From assembly GCA_934646005.1 (NCBI GenBank), contig CAKUED010000001.1, positions 1-64,000 of the forward strand: a stretch of DNA of 64,000 nt, read 5' to 3'. Position numbers and translations under genes: made by a program. The notes beneath the pieces were generated by a model that saw nothing but the letters and a program-made list of their open reading frames with translations, was not told where the DNA came from and did not search any database. Shown in pieces: positions 1 to 8,881 of the stretch (the stretch's first letter is position 1; the number at the start of each line of letters is the position of its first letter). This stretch comes from an uncultured Oscillospiraceae bacterium (GTDB lineage Bacteria > Bacillota > Clostridia > Oscillospirales > Oscillospiraceae).

Positions 1-81
1 ATGCCGCGGGCACAGGGCAGATACAACCGTATTCTGAAGAGAACCACTCACATCACCCTTGGTGTGAGCGAGAAGGCGTAA
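1..81 (+). CDS. rplV: 50S ribosomal protein L22 (uL22), 3' end only
   Basis: Only the last 26 codons are present; the frame enters open from the left edge. The ATG at base 1 is an internal methionine of the conserved MPRAQGR stretch, not a start. L22 lines the polypeptide exit tunnel of the 50S subunit, and the visible part is the C-terminal strand after the tunnel hairpin. rpsC follows after 13 bases with an AGGAGG site between, which is the normal S10-operon order. Confidence 0.93.
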   Translation: MPRAQGRYNRILKRTTHITLGVSEKA

Positions 82-94
82 GCAGGAGGTTACT

Positions 95-907
95 ATGGGA
101 CAGAAAGTTAATCCCCATGGATTGCGCGTCGGCGTAATTAAGGATTGGGACTCTCGCTGGTATGCCCGTGAGGATAAAGTCGGTGATCTGATCGTTGAGG
201 ACTACAACATCCGCAAGCAGCTCAAGAGCACCCTTTACTCCGCCGGCATCGCCAAGATCGAGATCGAAAGAGATAACGCAAAGGTCAAGATCAACATCCA
301 CTGCTCCCGTCCCGGTGTCATCATCGGCAAGGGCGGTCAGGACATCGAAAAGCTGCGCCTGTCCATCGAGAAGAAGCTCGGCAAGACCGTGGCGCTCAAC
401 ATCGTTGAGATCCGCAGCCCGGACATGAACGCACAGCTCGTCGCGGAGAACATCGCCGCGCAGCTCGAAAAGCGTATTTCCTTCCGCCGTGCGATGAAGC
501 AGGCGATCCAGCGCGCCACGCGTCTGGGCGTGAAGGGCATCAAGTGCACCTGCGGCGGCCGTCTGGGCGGCGCTGAGATCGCACGCACCGAGTCCTATCA
601 CGAAGGCACCATCCCCCTTCAGACCATCCGTGCCGACATCGACTACGGCTTCGCCGAGGCGAACACCACCTACGGCAAGGTCGGCTGCAAGGTCTGGATC
701 TACAAGGGCGAAGTGCTCAACTCCACGCTGCGCTCCGAGAACCCGGAGCCCGCACGCCGCGAGCGCCGCGACCGCCGTCAGGGTGACCGCCGCCAGGGCG
801 ACCGCCGCTACGGTGACCGCCGCAACGATGGCGAGCGCCGTCCGTACAACAACAATAACGGCGAGCGCCGCAGCTACAACGATCGCAGGGAAGGAGGCAA
901 CCGCTAA
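95..907 (+). CDS. rpsC: 30S ribosomal protein S3 (uS3) with extended basic tail
   Basis: S3 binds the head of the 30S subunit at the mRNA entry channel. The start [13 protein letters not shown] is the family's standard start and lies behind an AGGAGG site. A KH RNA-binding domain is visible with its GKGG loop near residues 78-81, followed by the C-terminal S3 domain. The protein has 270 residues, whereas about 210-235 is usual: from about residue 220 it carries a tail of repeated R-R-D-R-R-Q-G type units ending in Asn-rich and Arg-rich sequence. The tail is in frame and reads straight into the rplP overlap (the stop TAA shares its last base with the rplP ATG), so it looks genuine. Confidence 0.97.
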   Translation: MGQKVNPHGLRVGVIKDWDSRWYAREDKVGDLIVEDYNIRKQLKSTLYSAGIAKIEIERDNAKVKINIHCSRPGVIIGKGGQDIEKLRLSIEKKLGKTVALNIVEIRSPDMNAQLVAENIAAQLEKRISFRRAMKQAIQRATRLGVKGIKCTCGGRLGGAEIARTESYHEGTIPLQTIRADIDYGFAEANTTYGKVGCKVWIYKGEVLNSTLRSENPEPARRERRDRRQGDRRQGDRRYGDRRNDGERRPYNNNNGERRSYNDRREGGNR

Positions 908-1341
908 TGCTGATGCCCAAAAGAACAAAATATCGCCGCGTTCAGAGAGGCCGCATGAAGGGCACTGCTTCCCGCGGCAACAAGATCGCTTACGGCGAAT
1001 TTGGTATCCAGGCGTGTGAACCTGGCTGGATCACCGGCAACCAGATCGAGGCGGCTCGTGTCGCCATGACCCGTTACACCAAGCGTGGCGGTCAGGTCTG
1101 GATCAAGATCTTCCCCGACAAGCCTGTTTCCAAGAAGGCGCTTGGCGTCCGTATGGGCTCTGGTAAGGGCGCGCCCGAATACTGGGTCGCGGTCGTCAAG
1201 AATCAGAAAGTCATGTTCGAAATTGGCGGTGTTCCCGAAGCGGAAGCACGCGAGGCTCTGCGTCTGGCGCAGCACAAGCTGCCCATCAAGACAAAGATCA
1301 TCGCCAGAGAAGCCCCGGAATCCGAGAATGGTGGTGAATAA
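907..1341 (+). CDS. rplP: 50S ribosomal protein L16 (uL16)
   Basis: L16 helps form the tRNA-binding region of the 50S subunit next to the peptidyl transferase centre. The N-terminus [11 protein letters not shown] and the internal [13 protein letters not shown] stretch are family hallmarks, and 144 residues is the normal length. The first ATG overlaps the rpsC stop by one base, which suggests translational coupling. A second in-frame ATG two codons later is an alternative start. Confidence 0.97.
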   Translation: MLMPKRTKYRRVQRGRMKGTASRGNKIAYGEFGIQACEPGWITGNQIEAARVAMTRYTKRGGQVWIKIFPDKPVSKKALGVRMGSGKGAPEYWVAVVKNQKVMFEIGGVPEAEAREALRLAQHKLPIKTKIIAREAPESENGGE

Positions 1342-1538
1342 TGATGAAGGCAAACGAAATCCGTAAACTGTCTGCCGCTGAGCTGGAAGGCAAGCTGGCT
1401 GAGCTGAAAAAGGATCTGTTCATGTTGCGCATGCAGCACGCGACCAACCAGCTCGATAACCCGCTGCGCATCGCGGCTGTTAAGAAAGACATTGCCCGCA
1501 TCAAGACTATTATTCGTGAGAACGCGACCAAGAACTGA
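1341..1538 (+). CDS. rpmC: 50S ribosomal protein L29 (uL29)
   Basis: A short two-helix protein of the 50S tunnel exit, near the docking site for SRP and trigger factor. The sequence shows the KANEIRKLS start and the central [12 protein letters not shown] and [12 protein letters not shown] helices typical of L29, at 65 residues. The start overlaps the rplP stop by one base. The adjacent ATG at 1344 is equally possible. Confidence 0.96.
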   Translation: MMKANEIRKLSAAELEGKLAELKKDLFMLRMQHATNQLDNPLRIAAVKKDIARIKTIIRENATKN

Positions 1539-1552
1539 GGAGGAAACAGCAA

Positions 1553-1816
1553 ATGAGTGAAAATACCAGAGCTTTCCGCAAAACCAGGGTTGGTACCGTC
1601 GTCTCCGATAAGATGGACAAAACAATCGTGGTTGCGATTGAAACGAGCGTGCAGCACAAGCTGTACCACAAGATCATCAAGAGAACCTACAAGCTGAAGG
1701 CACACGACGAAAAGAACGAGTGCGGTATCGGCGATACCGTCAAGGTCATGGAGTGCCGCCCGCTGTCCAAGGACAAGAGATGGCGTCTTGTAGAGATCAT
1801 CGAAAAGGCTAAGTAA
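1553..1816 (+). CDS. rpsQ: 30S ribosomal protein S17 (uS17)
   Basis: S17 is an OB-fold primary binder of 16S rRNA. The family stretch [17 protein letters not shown] is near residue 13 and [13 protein letters not shown] follows. At 87 residues it is the usual length. A GAGGAAA site lies just upstream, and the gene sits 14 bases after rpmC in the canonical order. Confidence 0.97.
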   Translation: MSENTRAFRKTRVGTVVSDKMDKTIVVAIETSVQHKLYHKIIKRTYKLKAHDEKNECGIGDTVKVMECRPLSKDKRWRLVEIIEKAK

Positions 1817-1831
1817 GGAGGTCGACAACAC

Positions 1832-2200
1832 ATGATCCAAAGTGAAAGCTATCTGAAGGTTGCCGACAACACCGGCGCCAAGGAAATCAAGTGCATCCGT
1901 GTACTCGGCGGCGCAAAGCGCAAATTCGGCAGCATCGGCGACGTGTGCGTCTGCTCCGTGCGCAAGGCTGCTCCGAACGGCACGGTCAAGAAGGGCGAGG
2001 TCGTCAAGGCTGTCATCGTCCGCTCTGTCAAGGGCGCTCGCCGCGCCGACGGTACCTACGTCCGCTTTGACGAGAACGCCGCTGTTCTCATCAAGGACGA
2101 CAACAGCCCTCGCGGCACCCGTATTTTTGGGCCGGTGGCGAGAGAACTTCGTGACGCTGGTTTCATGAAGATCTGCTCCCTGGCACCCGAAACCGTTTAA
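1832..2200 (+). CDS. rplN: 50S ribosomal protein L14 (uL14)
   Basis: L14 lies at the subunit interface and is the docking site of the ribosome silencing factor RsfS. The sequence shows [18 protein letters not shown] at the N-terminus and ARELRD near the C-terminus, both diagnostic, at the standard 122 residues. An AAGGAGGT ribosome site precedes the ATG. It opens the classical spc part of the cluster. Confidence 0.98.
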   Translation: MIQSESYLKVADNTGAKEIKCIRVLGGAKRKFGSIGDVCVCSVRKAAPNGTVKKGEVVKAVIVRSVKGARRADGTYVRFDENAAVLIKDDNSPRGTRIFGPVARELRDAGFMKICSLAPETV

Positions 2201-2215
2201 TAGGGGGACCATGAG

Positions 2216-2521
2216 ATGAACATTAAGAAAAACGATACCGTGATCGTCCTGTCCGGCAAGGACAAGGGCAAGAAGGGCAAGGTCCTCGTGGCTATGCCCG
2301 CTGCCGGCAAGATCGTTGTCGAAGGCATCAACATGGCTTCCTGCCACGTCAAGCCCAAGAAGGAGGGCGAACAGGGCGGCATCATCCGCAAGGAGACCCC
2401 GCTGTACGCCTGCAAAACGATGCTTGTCTGCCCGAAGTGCGGCAAGGCGACCCGCCACGCCGTCAAGCTGGAGGGCGACAAGAAGGTCCGCGTCTGCAAG
2501 AAGTGCGGACAGGAAATTTGA
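2216..2521 (+). CDS. rplX: 50S ribosomal protein L24 (uL24)
   Basis: An assembly initiator of the 50S subunit with an N-terminal KOW motif (KNDTVIVLSGKDKGKKGKV). The C-terminal part keeps two Cys pairs (CPKCGKA and CKKCGQE), so this is the zinc-binding form. At 101 residues the length is normal. It has a GGGGG ribosome site and sits 15 bases downstream of rplN. Confidence 0.97.
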   Translation: MNIKKNDTVIVLSGKDKGKKGKVLVAMPAAGKIVVEGINMASCHVKPKKEGEQGGIIRKETPLYACKTMLVCPKCGKATRHAVKLEGDKKVRVCKKCGQEI

Positions 2522-2538
2522 GAGGGAGGCGTTCATAA

Positions 2539-3078
2539 ATGGCTAGACTGAAAGTTAAGTATACCGAAGAGATCGCACCCGCTCTCATGTCCAAGTTCCA
2601 GTATAAGAGCGTCATGCAGATCCCGAAGCTCAGCAAGGTCATCGTCAACGTTGGCTGCGGTGAGTCCAAGAACAACGCCAAAGAGATCGAAGCGATCTGC
2701 AAGGACATCGCCACCATCACCGGTCAGAAGCCCATCACCACCAAGGCCCGCAAGTCCGTTGCGAACTTCAAGGTCCGTGAAGGCGAAACTGTCGGCGTCA
2801 AGGTCACCCTCCGCGGCGACCGTATGTGGGAGTTCCTCGATCGTCTGTTCAACGTGGCGCTGCCCCGTGTCCGCGACTTCCGCGGCATCAACCCCAACTC
2901 CTTCGACGGCCGCGGCAACTACGCCTTCGGTCTGAAGGAACAGCTCATCTTCCCGGAAATCGAGTACGACAAGGTCGATAAGATCCGTGGCATGGACATC
3001 TGCATCTGCACCACCGCCACCACCGACGAAGAAGCCAAGGAACTGCTGACCATGGTCGGCGCTCCGTTCTACGCGTAA
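2539..3078 (+). CDS. rplE: 50S ribosomal protein L5 (uL5)
   Basis: L5 binds 5S rRNA and contacts the P-site tRNA in the central protuberance. Family stretches visible are [29 protein letters not shown] and [19 protein letters not shown]. At 179 residues the length is standard, and the start follows a GAGGG site. The type Z S14 gene follows directly. Confidence 0.98.
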   Translation: MARLKVKYTEEIAPALMSKFQYKSVMQIPKLSKVIVNVGCGESKNNAKEIEAICKDIATITGQKPITTKARKSVANFKVREGETVGVKVTLRGDRMWEFLDRLFNVALPRVRDFRGINPNSFDGRGNYAFGLKEQLIFPEIEYDKVDKIRGMDICICTTATTDEEAKELLTMVGAPFYA

Positions 3079-3096
3079 TTTGGGAGGATTTGACGA

Positions 3097-3282
3097 ATGG
3101 CTAGAAAAGCAATGATTCTCAAGCAGAAGGAAGAACCCAAGTTCTCCACCCGCTACTACAACCGCTGCAAGATCTGCGGCCGTCCTCATGCGTACCTGCG
3201 TGACTACGGCGTGTGCCGTATCTGCTTCCGCGAGCTGGCATACAAGGGTCAGATCCCCGGAGTTAGAAAGGCATCTTGGTGA
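3097..3282 (+). CDS. rpsZ: 30S ribosomal protein S14 type Z (uS14)
   Basis: The short, zinc-binding form of S14, which completes the head of the 30S subunit. The 61-residue length and the four-cysteine signature (CKIC about residue 24 and CRIC about residue 40, separated by [12 protein letters not shown]) define type Z. It is the last gene before an unusual 391-base gap in the ribosomal operon. A TTGGGAGG ribosome site precedes the ATG. Confidence 0.97.
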   Translation: MARKAMILKQKEEPKFSTRYYNRCKICGRPHAYLRDYGVCRICFRELAYKGQIPGVRKASW

Positions 3283-3368
3283 ATCTTTTTCCGTCATGCG
3301 GCGTTTTTGCCAGCTTGGCGTACACACTGTACGCCGGCGCTGCCAAACCTTGCCTGACGAAAAAATCT
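3283..3368. repeat. palindromic intergenic element, copy A
   Basis: An imperfect inverted repeat about 85 bases long starts immediately after the rpsZ stop. The outer arms are TTTTTCCGTCATGC at 3286-3299 and its near complement GCCTGACGAAAAAAT at 3352-3366; a nested hairpin GGCGTAC/GTACGCC lies at 3317-3335. The sequence from the inner hairpin outward (TACACA..GTA, then CCAAA, CTTGCCT, CGAAAAA, ATCTGC) is shared in order with the element at 49625-49786 and, inverted, with that at 46931-47173. No coding potential is seen. Confidence 0.6.
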
Positions 3369-3673
3369 TCACCAATCTGCCCTCAGAAAGTCGAGAGGAT
3401 TGAAGAAATCCTTTGAAATATTGAGGGGAGATGAAACCACCTGATTGGTGGGCGAAACTCGCCGAAAGGTGAGGGGAGACGTCGATCTCCCATGAAATTC
3501 TGTTATCGCCAGGGCGGCGGACACGCCGCCCTCCAACGATAAAAATACGGATGACGAAAGGTCACGGTTAATTGGGTGTTCCTTGGTTACTTTGGACGCA
3601 GCGTATAAATTAGTCGTGATACCTCGCCACCGGAACCGCTTCGGCGGTAACTTCAAACTAGGAGGAAACACAA
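3283..3673. other. 391-base non-coding gap inside the spc operon
   Basis: Neighbouring ribosomal genes here are spaced by 0-20 bases, so this gap stands out. It holds palindromic element A (to about 3368), then small stem-loops such as AGGGCGGC/GCCGCCCT around 3511-3532 and a GGGGAGA..TCTCCC pair around 3473-3489, and ends in the rpsH ribosome site. Short open frames exist, but none has a ribosome site and a recognisable product. The first part is probably repeat invasion; the second part (about 3400-3660) could be a structured leader. Confidence 0.5.
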
Positions 3674-4072
3674 ATGCAAATCACCGATCCCGTTGCTGAT
3701 ATGCTGACCCGTATTCGGAACGCAAACACAGCAAAGCACGAGAAAGTCGATGTGCCGGCTTCCAATCTGAAGAAGTCCATCGCACAGATCCTGCTCGACG
3801 AGGGCTACATCAAGTCCTATGAGATCGTCGAGGACGGCACGCAGGGTATCATCCGCATTCAGCTTAAGTACCTGGCAGGCAAGGAAAAGGTCATCAGCGG
3901 TCTGCGCCGCGTGTCCAAGCCCGGTCTGCGTGTGTACGCCGGTGCCGACGAGCTGCCGAAGGTCCTCAAGGGTCTCGGTATCGCCATCATTTCCACTTCC
4001 AAGGGCGTTATGACCGACAAGGCTGCGCGTGCAAACCATGTCGGCGGTGAAGTCCTGGCGTTTGTATGGTAA
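3674..4072 (+). CDS. rpsH: 30S ribosomal protein S8 (uS8)
   Basis: S8 is a primary 16S rRNA binder needed for platform assembly and, in enteric bacteria, represses the spc operon. The sequence shows [16 protein letters not shown] at the N-terminus and [13 protein letters not shown] near the C-terminus, at 132 residues. It follows the unusual gap with a strong AGGAGG site, so it can be translated independently of upstream genes. Confidence 0.98.
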   Translation: MQITDPVADMLTRIRNANTAKHEKVDVPASNLKKSIAQILLDEGYIKSYEIVEDGTQGIIRIQLKYLAGKEKVISGLRRVSKPGLRVYAGADELPKVLKGLGIAIISTSKGVMTDKAARANHVGGEVLAFVW

Positions 4073-4087
4073 GGAGGGTATTGAACA

Positions 4088-4633
4088 ATGTCTAGAATTG
4101 GTAGAATGCCCATTACCGTTCCCGCGGGCGTTGAGGTCACCATTGCCGAGGGCAATGTCGTTACCGTCAAGGGTCCGAAGGGCACGCTGACGCAGGCGAT
4201 GCGTCCTGAAATGATCATCAAGCACGAGGGTGCCGTCATCACGGTCGAGCGTCCCTCGGAAGACAAGCTGCACAAGAGCCTCCACGGTCTGACTCGCTCG
4301 CTGGTGCATGACATGGTCGTCGGTGTGACGGAAGGCTTCAAGAAGGAGCTGGACATCAACGGCGTCGGCTACAAGGCAAGCAAAGAGGGCAACAAGCTCG
4401 TGATGAACCTCGGCTACTCCCACCTCGTTACGATGGAAGAGATCGACGGCATCACCATTGAAGTCCCCGCGCCCAACAAGGTCATCATCCACGGCATCGA
4501 CAAGCAGAAGGTCGGTCAGTATGCCGCGAACGTGAGAGCCAAGAGACCGCCTGAACCCTACAAGGGCAAGGGTATCAAATATACCACCGAGGTCATTCGC
4601 CATAAAGAAGGCAAGGCCGGCGGTAAGAAATAA
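4088..4633 (+). CDS. rplF: 50S ribosomal protein L6 (uL6)
   Basis: L6 sits near the factor-binding site of the 50S subunit. The start [13 protein letters not shown] near residue 33 and the C-terminal [16 protein letters not shown] are family hallmarks, at 181 residues. The ATG lies behind AAGGAGGG, 15 bases downstream of rpsH. Confidence 0.98.
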   Translation: MSRIGRMPITVPAGVEVTIAEGNVVTVKGPKGTLTQAMRPEMIIKHEGAVITVERPSEDKLHKSLHGLTRSLVHDMVVGVTEGFKKELDINGVGYKASKEGNKLVMNLGYSHLVTMEEIDGITIEVPAPNKVIIHGIDKQKVGQYAANVRAKRPPEPYKGKGIKYTTEVIRHKEGKAGGKK

Positions 4634-4650
4634 TTAGGAGGTGTGCCATC

Positions 4651-5010
4651 ATGGTAAAAACTTTTGACAAGAACGCACAGCGTATGAAGCGTCATACCAG
4701 AGTGCGCGGCAAGATCTCCGGCACGCCCGAAAGACCTCGCCTCAACGTCTATCGCAGCAATGCGAACATCTATGCTCAGGTCATCGACGATGTGAACGGC
4801 GTGACTCTGGTTTCCGCATCCACTCTCGACAAGGAATTTGAAGGTGCAACCGGCAACAAGGAAGCCGCCCGCAAGGTCGGCAAGCTCGTCGCTGAGCGCG
4901 CCAAGGCAAAGGGCATCGACACTGTCGTGTTCGATCGTGGCGGTTATATCTATCACGGTCGTGTGGCAGAGCTTGCTGAGGGCGCCCGTGAAGGCGGCCT
5001 GGAATTCTGA
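4651..5010 (+). CDS. rplR: 50S ribosomal protein L18 (uL18)
   Basis: L18 binds 5S rRNA together with L5. Visible motifs are [20 protein letters not shown] and the C-terminal [14 protein letters not shown], at the usual 119 residues. The gene is preceded by AGGAGG and followed 17 bases later by rpsE. Confidence 0.98.
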   Translation: MVKTFDKNAQRMKRHTRVRGKISGTPERPRLNVYRSNANIYAQVIDDVNGVTLVSASTLDKEFEGATGNKEAARKVGKLVAERAKAKGIDTVVFDRGGYIYHGRVAELAEGAREGGLEF

Positions 5011-5027
5011 TCGGAGGAGGATAAACA

Positions 5028-5546
5028 ATGGCTTACAATAGAGATAGAGCACCGAAGGAAGACAACGCTCCCGAGTTTATCGAGAAGGTCGTCTACCTCA
5101 ACCGTGTTTCTAAGACCGTCAAAGGCGGTCGTGTCATGAAGTTCTCCGCGCTGGTCGTCGTTGGTGACGGCAAGGGCACTGTCGGCTACGGTCTGGGCAA
5201 GGCTGCCGAAGTTTCCGAAGCGATCCTCAAGGGCATCGCCGACGCGAAGAAGAACATGGTCAAGATCACCCTCGAAGGAACGACGATCCCGCATGACGTC
5301 ATCGGTGCGTTCGGCGCCGGCCGCGTGATGCTCAAGCCCGCCCCCGAAGGCACCGGCATCATCGCCGGCGGCGCGGTCCGTGCGGTGATGGAGGCTGTCG
5401 GTATTTCCAACATTCGTGCAAAGTGCCTGCGCTCGAACAACCCGCAGAACGTCGTCAAGGCGACGATGCAGGGTCTGCAGAGCCTGCGTGATGCCGCTCA
5501 GGTGGCGCGCATCCGCGGCAAGAGCGTGGAAGAGATCGTCGGTTAA
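5028..5546 (+). CDS. rpsE: 30S ribosomal protein S5 (uS5)
   Basis: S5 lies at the back of the 30S subunit by the mRNA entry site and affects decoding accuracy. The double-stranded RNA-binding N-domain is visible ([20 protein letters not shown]), then [20 protein letters not shown] of the C-domain. At 172 residues it is normal. A GGAGGAGG site precedes the start. Confidence 0.98.
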   Translation: MAYNRDRAPKEDNAPEFIEKVVYLNRVSKTVKGGRVMKFSALVVVGDGKGTVGYGLGKAAEVSEAILKGIADAKKNMVKITLEGTTIPHDVIGAFGAGRVMLKPAPEGTGIIAGGAVRAVMEAVGISNIRAKCLRSNNPQNVVKATMQGLQSLRDAAQVARIRGKSVEEIVG

Positions 5547-5561
5547 GGAGGACTTTTGAAC

Positions 5562-5744
5562 ATGGCTAATCTGAGAATTAAGCTTGTCAAGAGCCTCAAC
5601 GGCCGTCTTGAGAAGCACATTGCCACTGCGCATTCCCTGGGTCTGCGCAAGATCGGTCAGGAGACCATTCAGCCTGACAACACCCAGACCCGCGGCAAGA
5701 TCGCAAAGATCGGCTACCTGCTGCAGGTTACGGAAGAACAGTAA
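5562..5744 (+). CDS. rpmD: 50S ribosomal protein L30 (uL30)
   Basis: The single-domain bacterial L30, 60 residues: MANLRIKLVKSLNG at the start and GLRKIGQ in the centre are typical. An in-frame TTG six bases earlier is less likely, because the AAGGAGG ending at 5551 is spaced correctly for the ATG at 5562 and the protein then begins where other L30 proteins do. It is flanked by rpsE and rplO. Confidence 0.96.
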   Translation: MANLRIKLVKSLNGRLEKHIATAHSLGLRKIGQETIQPDNTQTRGKIAKIGYLLQVTEEQ

Positions 5745-5757
5745 GGAGGACAAGTAG

Positions 5758-6198
5758 ATGAATCTGCATGAACTTGCTCCGGTTATGGGTTCTACCCACG
5801 TTGACAAGCGCAAGGGTCGCGGCACCGGCTCCGGCAACGGCAAGACCGGCGGTCGTGGTCACAAGGGTCAGAAGGCGCGCTCCGGCGGCAAACTCCGCAT
5901 CGGTTTTGAAGGCGGTCAGATGCCTCTGGCTCGCCGCATCCCGAAGCGCGGCTTCAACAACATCTTTGCAAAGCCCCTGACGGCAATCAACGTTGCCGTC
6001 CTCAACCGCTTCGAGAACGGCGCTGTCGTTGACGCGGCTGCCCTGATCGAAAAAGGCATCCTGCATGACTGCAAGTACGGTCTGAAGGTTCTCGGCAACG
6101 GCAACGTCACCGTGAACGTGACTGTGAAGGCGGCCGCCTTCTCCGAGTCTGCCAAGGAAAAGATCGAAAAGGCAGGCGGAAAGGCAGAGGTGGTGTAA
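5758..6198 (+). CDS. rplO: 50S ribosomal protein L15 (uL15)
   Basis: A late-assembling 50S protein. The Gly/Arg-rich N-terminal extension (KRKGRGTGSGNGKTGGRG, RGHKGQKARSG) that threads into 23S rRNA is clear, followed by the globular domain, at 146 residues. The stop abuts the GTG start of secY without a gap, which suggests coupled translation of the translocase subunit. Confidence 0.98.
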   Translation: MNLHELAPVMGSTHVDKRKGRGTGSGNGKTGGRGHKGQKARSGGKLRIGFEGGQMPLARRIPKRGFNNIFAKPLTAINVAVLNRFENGAVVDAAALIEKGILHDCKYGLKVLGNGNVTVNVTVKAAAFSESAKEKIEKAGGKAEVV

Positions 6199-7473
6199 GT
6201 GTTTTCCACACTCCGTAACGCATGGAAGATCCCCGAGCTGCGTAAGAAGCTCATCTTCACACTGATCGTGCTGCTGATCTACAGACTTGGCAGTTGCGTT
6301 CCGGTTCCGTATGTGAACATCGACCTCCTCGCTGAAACATTCCGTCTTAGATTCGCAGATACGGTCCTCGGACTGTACAATGCAATGTCCGGCTCGGCAT
6401 TCTCGCAGGCGACTGTGTTCGCACTCGGTATCCAGCCGTACATCAACGCGTCCATCATCATTGAGCTGCTGACCATCGCCATCCCCGCTCTGGAGCGTCT
6501 GGCGAAGGAGGGCGGCGAAGAGGGCCGCAAGAAGATCAAGAACATCACCCGCTACTCCACCGTGGGTCTTGGGCTGCTGATGGGCTTTGCCTACTTCATT
6601 ATGCTCAAGAATTACAACCTGCTCAACGAAGGGCAGACCGGCTTCCTGTATGGTCTGGTCATCGTGCTGACCTTCACGGCCGGCGCGTCCTTCCTGATGT
6701 GGATGGGTGAGCAGATCGACGAGTTCGGCATCGGCAACGGCATCTCCATGATCCTGTTCGCCGGCATCGTCTCCCGCATCCCGTCTCTGGTGACCAACCT
6801 GTTCTCCATGAAGTGGTATGTGTCGGTCCTGCTGGTCGTCGGCATTCTGGCGATCGTTGTGTTCATCGTGTTCATCACCGATTCCGAGCGCCGCATCCCC
6901 GTGCAGTATGCAAAGCGTGTGGTCGGCCGTAAGATGTACGGTGGTCAGAACACCCACCTGCCGATCAAGGTCAATATGTCCGGCGTGCTGCCGATCATCT
7001 TCGCACAGTCCATCGCCTCTCTGCCGGCAACGATCGTTGCCTTCACGGGCACCGGCTCGAGCGGCTTCTGGAACTGGATGAACACCTATGTGTTCGACAC
7101 CAAGAGCGTCGTATACATGGTCTGCTACTTCCTGCTGATCATCGCGTTCAGCTACTTCTACGCGACGATCCAGTTTAACCCGATCGAGATCGCCAATAAC
7201 CTCAAGAAGAACGGCGGCTTCATCCCCGGCTTCCGCCCGGGTAAGCCGACCTCCGACTTCATCCTGAAGGTCATCAACAAGATCACGCTCTTCGGTGCGC
7301 TGTATCTTGCGATCATTGCGCTGCTCCCGATCATTGTGGGTACGATCCTGGGCAACAACAGCCTCGGCATCGGCGGCACGTCCGTCATCATCGTGGTCGG
7401 CGTTGCGCTCGAGACCGTCAAGGCGATGGAAGCGCAGATGCTGATGCGCCACTACAAGGGATTCCTCGAATAA
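6199..7473 (+). CDS. secY: preprotein translocase channel subunit SecY
   Basis: The pore-forming subunit of the SecYEG translocon in the cytoplasmic membrane. At 424 residues it shows the expected ten hydrophobic segments, the N-terminal WKIPELRKKLIFTL, the cytoplasmic loop EGGEEGRKKI, and the C-terminal RPGKPTSDF region used by SecA and ribosomes. Translation begins at a GTG directly after the rplO stop. adk and map follow, as in Bacillus. Confidence 0.98.
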   Translation: MFSTLRNAWKIPELRKKLIFTLIVLLIYRLGSCVPVPYVNIDLLAETFRLRFADTVLGLYNAMSGSAFSQATVFALGIQPYINASIIIELLTIAIPALERLAKEGGEEGRKKIKNITRYSTVGLGLLMGFAYFIMLKNYNLLNEGQTGFLYGLVIVLTFTAGASFLMWMGEQIDEFGIGNGISMILFAGIVSRIPSLVTNLFSMKWYVSVLLVVGILAIVVFIVFITDSERRIPVQYAKRVVGRKMYGGQNTHLPIKVNMSGVLPIIFAQSIASLPATIVAFTGTGSSGFWNWMNTYVFDTKSVVYMVCYFLLIIAFSYFYATIQFNPIEIANNLKKNGGFIPGFRPGKPTSDFILKVINKITLFGALYLAIIALLPIIVGTILGNNSLGIGGTSVIIVVGVALETVKAMEAQMLMRHYKGFLE

Positions 7474-7489
7474 ACCGGGAGGGTTTGGC

Positions 7490-8122
7490 ATGAAACTGAT
7501 TCTTTTGGGCGCACCTGGCGCAGGCAAAGGAACGCAGGCGGAGATCATCAGCAAAAAGCTGAACATCCCCACCATCTCGACCGGCAACATTCTCCGCGAG
7601 GCGATCAAAAACGGCACGCCGACCGGTCTGAAGGCAAAAGAATTTATGGATAACGGCAAGCTCGTTCCCGACGATGTCATCATTGGCATCGTTCGGGAGC
7701 GGGTAGCCCGCGAAGATTGCGCGAACGGCTACATCCTGGACGGTGTGCCCCGCACGATCCCGCAGGCACAGGCTCTGGAGGACGCCGGCATCCACTTCGA
7801 CTGTGTTGTGTCCATCGAGATCGCCGACAGTGTGATCGAAGCGCGTATGACCGGCCGCCGCGTCTGCGGCAGCTGCGGTGCGAGCTTCCACATTGCTGCA
7901 AATCCGCCCAAAAAAGAGGGCGTCTGCGATCTGTGCGGCAGCGAGCTGGTCATCCGCAAGGATGACGCACCCGAGACGGTCAAAAACCGCCTGAAGGTGT
8001 TCCACACGGAAACGGAAGCACTCAAGGACTTCTACCGCAAGCTCGGCATCCTCAAGCTGGTCGAAGGCGACCAGCCCATCGAGGCGGCTACGGCAGACAT
8101 CCTCCGGGCGCTGGGAGTGTAA
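7490..8122 (+). CDS. adk: adenylate kinase
   Basis: Catalyses ATP + AMP = 2 ADP in the cytoplasm. The P-loop GAPGAGKGTQ is at residues 7-16 and the AMP-site stretch STGNILREA follows. The LID is the zinc-binding long form, with Cys pairs CGSC and CDLC about residues 126-149, typical of Gram-positive enzymes. At 210 residues the length is normal. It is preceded by GGGAGGG, and map starts two bases after the stop. Confidence 0.98.
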   Translation: MKLILLGAPGAGKGTQAEIISKKLNIPTISTGNILREAIKNGTPTGLKAKEFMDNGKLVPDDVIIGIVRERVAREDCANGYILDGVPRTIPQAQALEDAGIHFDCVVSIEIADSVIEARMTGRRVCGSCGASFHIAANPPKKEGVCDLCGSELVIRKDDAPETVKNRLKVFHTETEALKDFYRKLGILKLVEGDQPIEAATADILRALGV

Positions 8123-8123
8123 T

Positions 8124-8879
8124 ATGATCCCAGTTAAAAACGAGCGCGAACTGGTGGTCATGCGCAAGGCCTGTAAAATTACCGCGGCAGCGCGTGCTTT
8201 GGCAGGCGAAATGGTAAGACCGGGCGTTACGACCAGACAGATCGACAAAGCTGTGCATGATTTTATCGTGTCACAGGGCGCGAAACCGACGTTCCTTGGT
8301 TATGGAGGTTTTCCCGCCAGCACCTGCATCTCCATCAACGAGGTCGTGATCCACGGCATTCCGGGCGACCGGGTGCTGCGCGAGGGCGACATCGTGTCGG
8401 TGGATGTAGGCGCGAGCTGGGGAGGTTTTACGGGTGACTGCGCCGCAACCTTTGCCTGTGGGAGAATTTCTCCCGAGGCACAGAAGCTCATTTCGGTGAC
8501 GGAGCAGAGTTTTTACGAGGGGATCCGCTTTGCCCGGCAGGGCTGCCGGATCTCGGATATTGGTCACGCTGTTCAGACGTATGTCGAGCAGCACGGCTTT
8601 GGTGTGGTGCGCGCCTTCGTAGGTCACGGCGTAGGCGAGCAGATGCACGAAGAGCCCGAAGTCCCGAACTTCGGCTCTCCTGGCAGAGGACCGCGTATGG
8701 TCAAAGGCATGACCCTGGCGATCGAGCCGATGGTTACACAGGGCACTTACGAGGTGAAGGTCCTGAAAGACCGCTGGACGACCGTAACTGCCGATGGCAA
8801 ACTCGCGGCACACTATGAAAACTCGATACTCATCACCGACGGAGAGCCGGAAATTCTCACCGTCTGCGAGGACCGCTGA
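8124..8879 (+). CDS. map: type I methionine aminopeptidase
   Basis: Removes the initiator methionine from nascent proteins. Metal-ligand neighbourhoods are visible: the Asp of VSVDVGASWGGFTGD, the His of GHGVGEQMHEEPEVPN, and the Glu residues of LAIEPMV and HYENSILIT. At 251 residues it is the usual single-domain form. Its position between adk and a KOW protein is the conserved Firmicutes order. Confidence 0.97.
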   Translation: MIPVKNERELVVMRKACKITAAARALAGEMVRPGVTTRQIDKAVHDFIVSQGAKPTFLGYGGFPASTCISINEVVIHGIPGDRVLREGDIVSVDVGASWGGFTGDCAATFACGRISPEAQKLISVTEQSFYEGIRFARQGCRISDIGHAVQTYVEQHGFGVVRAFVGHGVGEQMHEEPEVPNFGSPGRGPRMVKGMTLAIEPMVTQGTYEVKVLKDRWTTVTADGKLAAHYENSILITDGEPEILTVCEDR

Positions 8880-8881
8880 GT

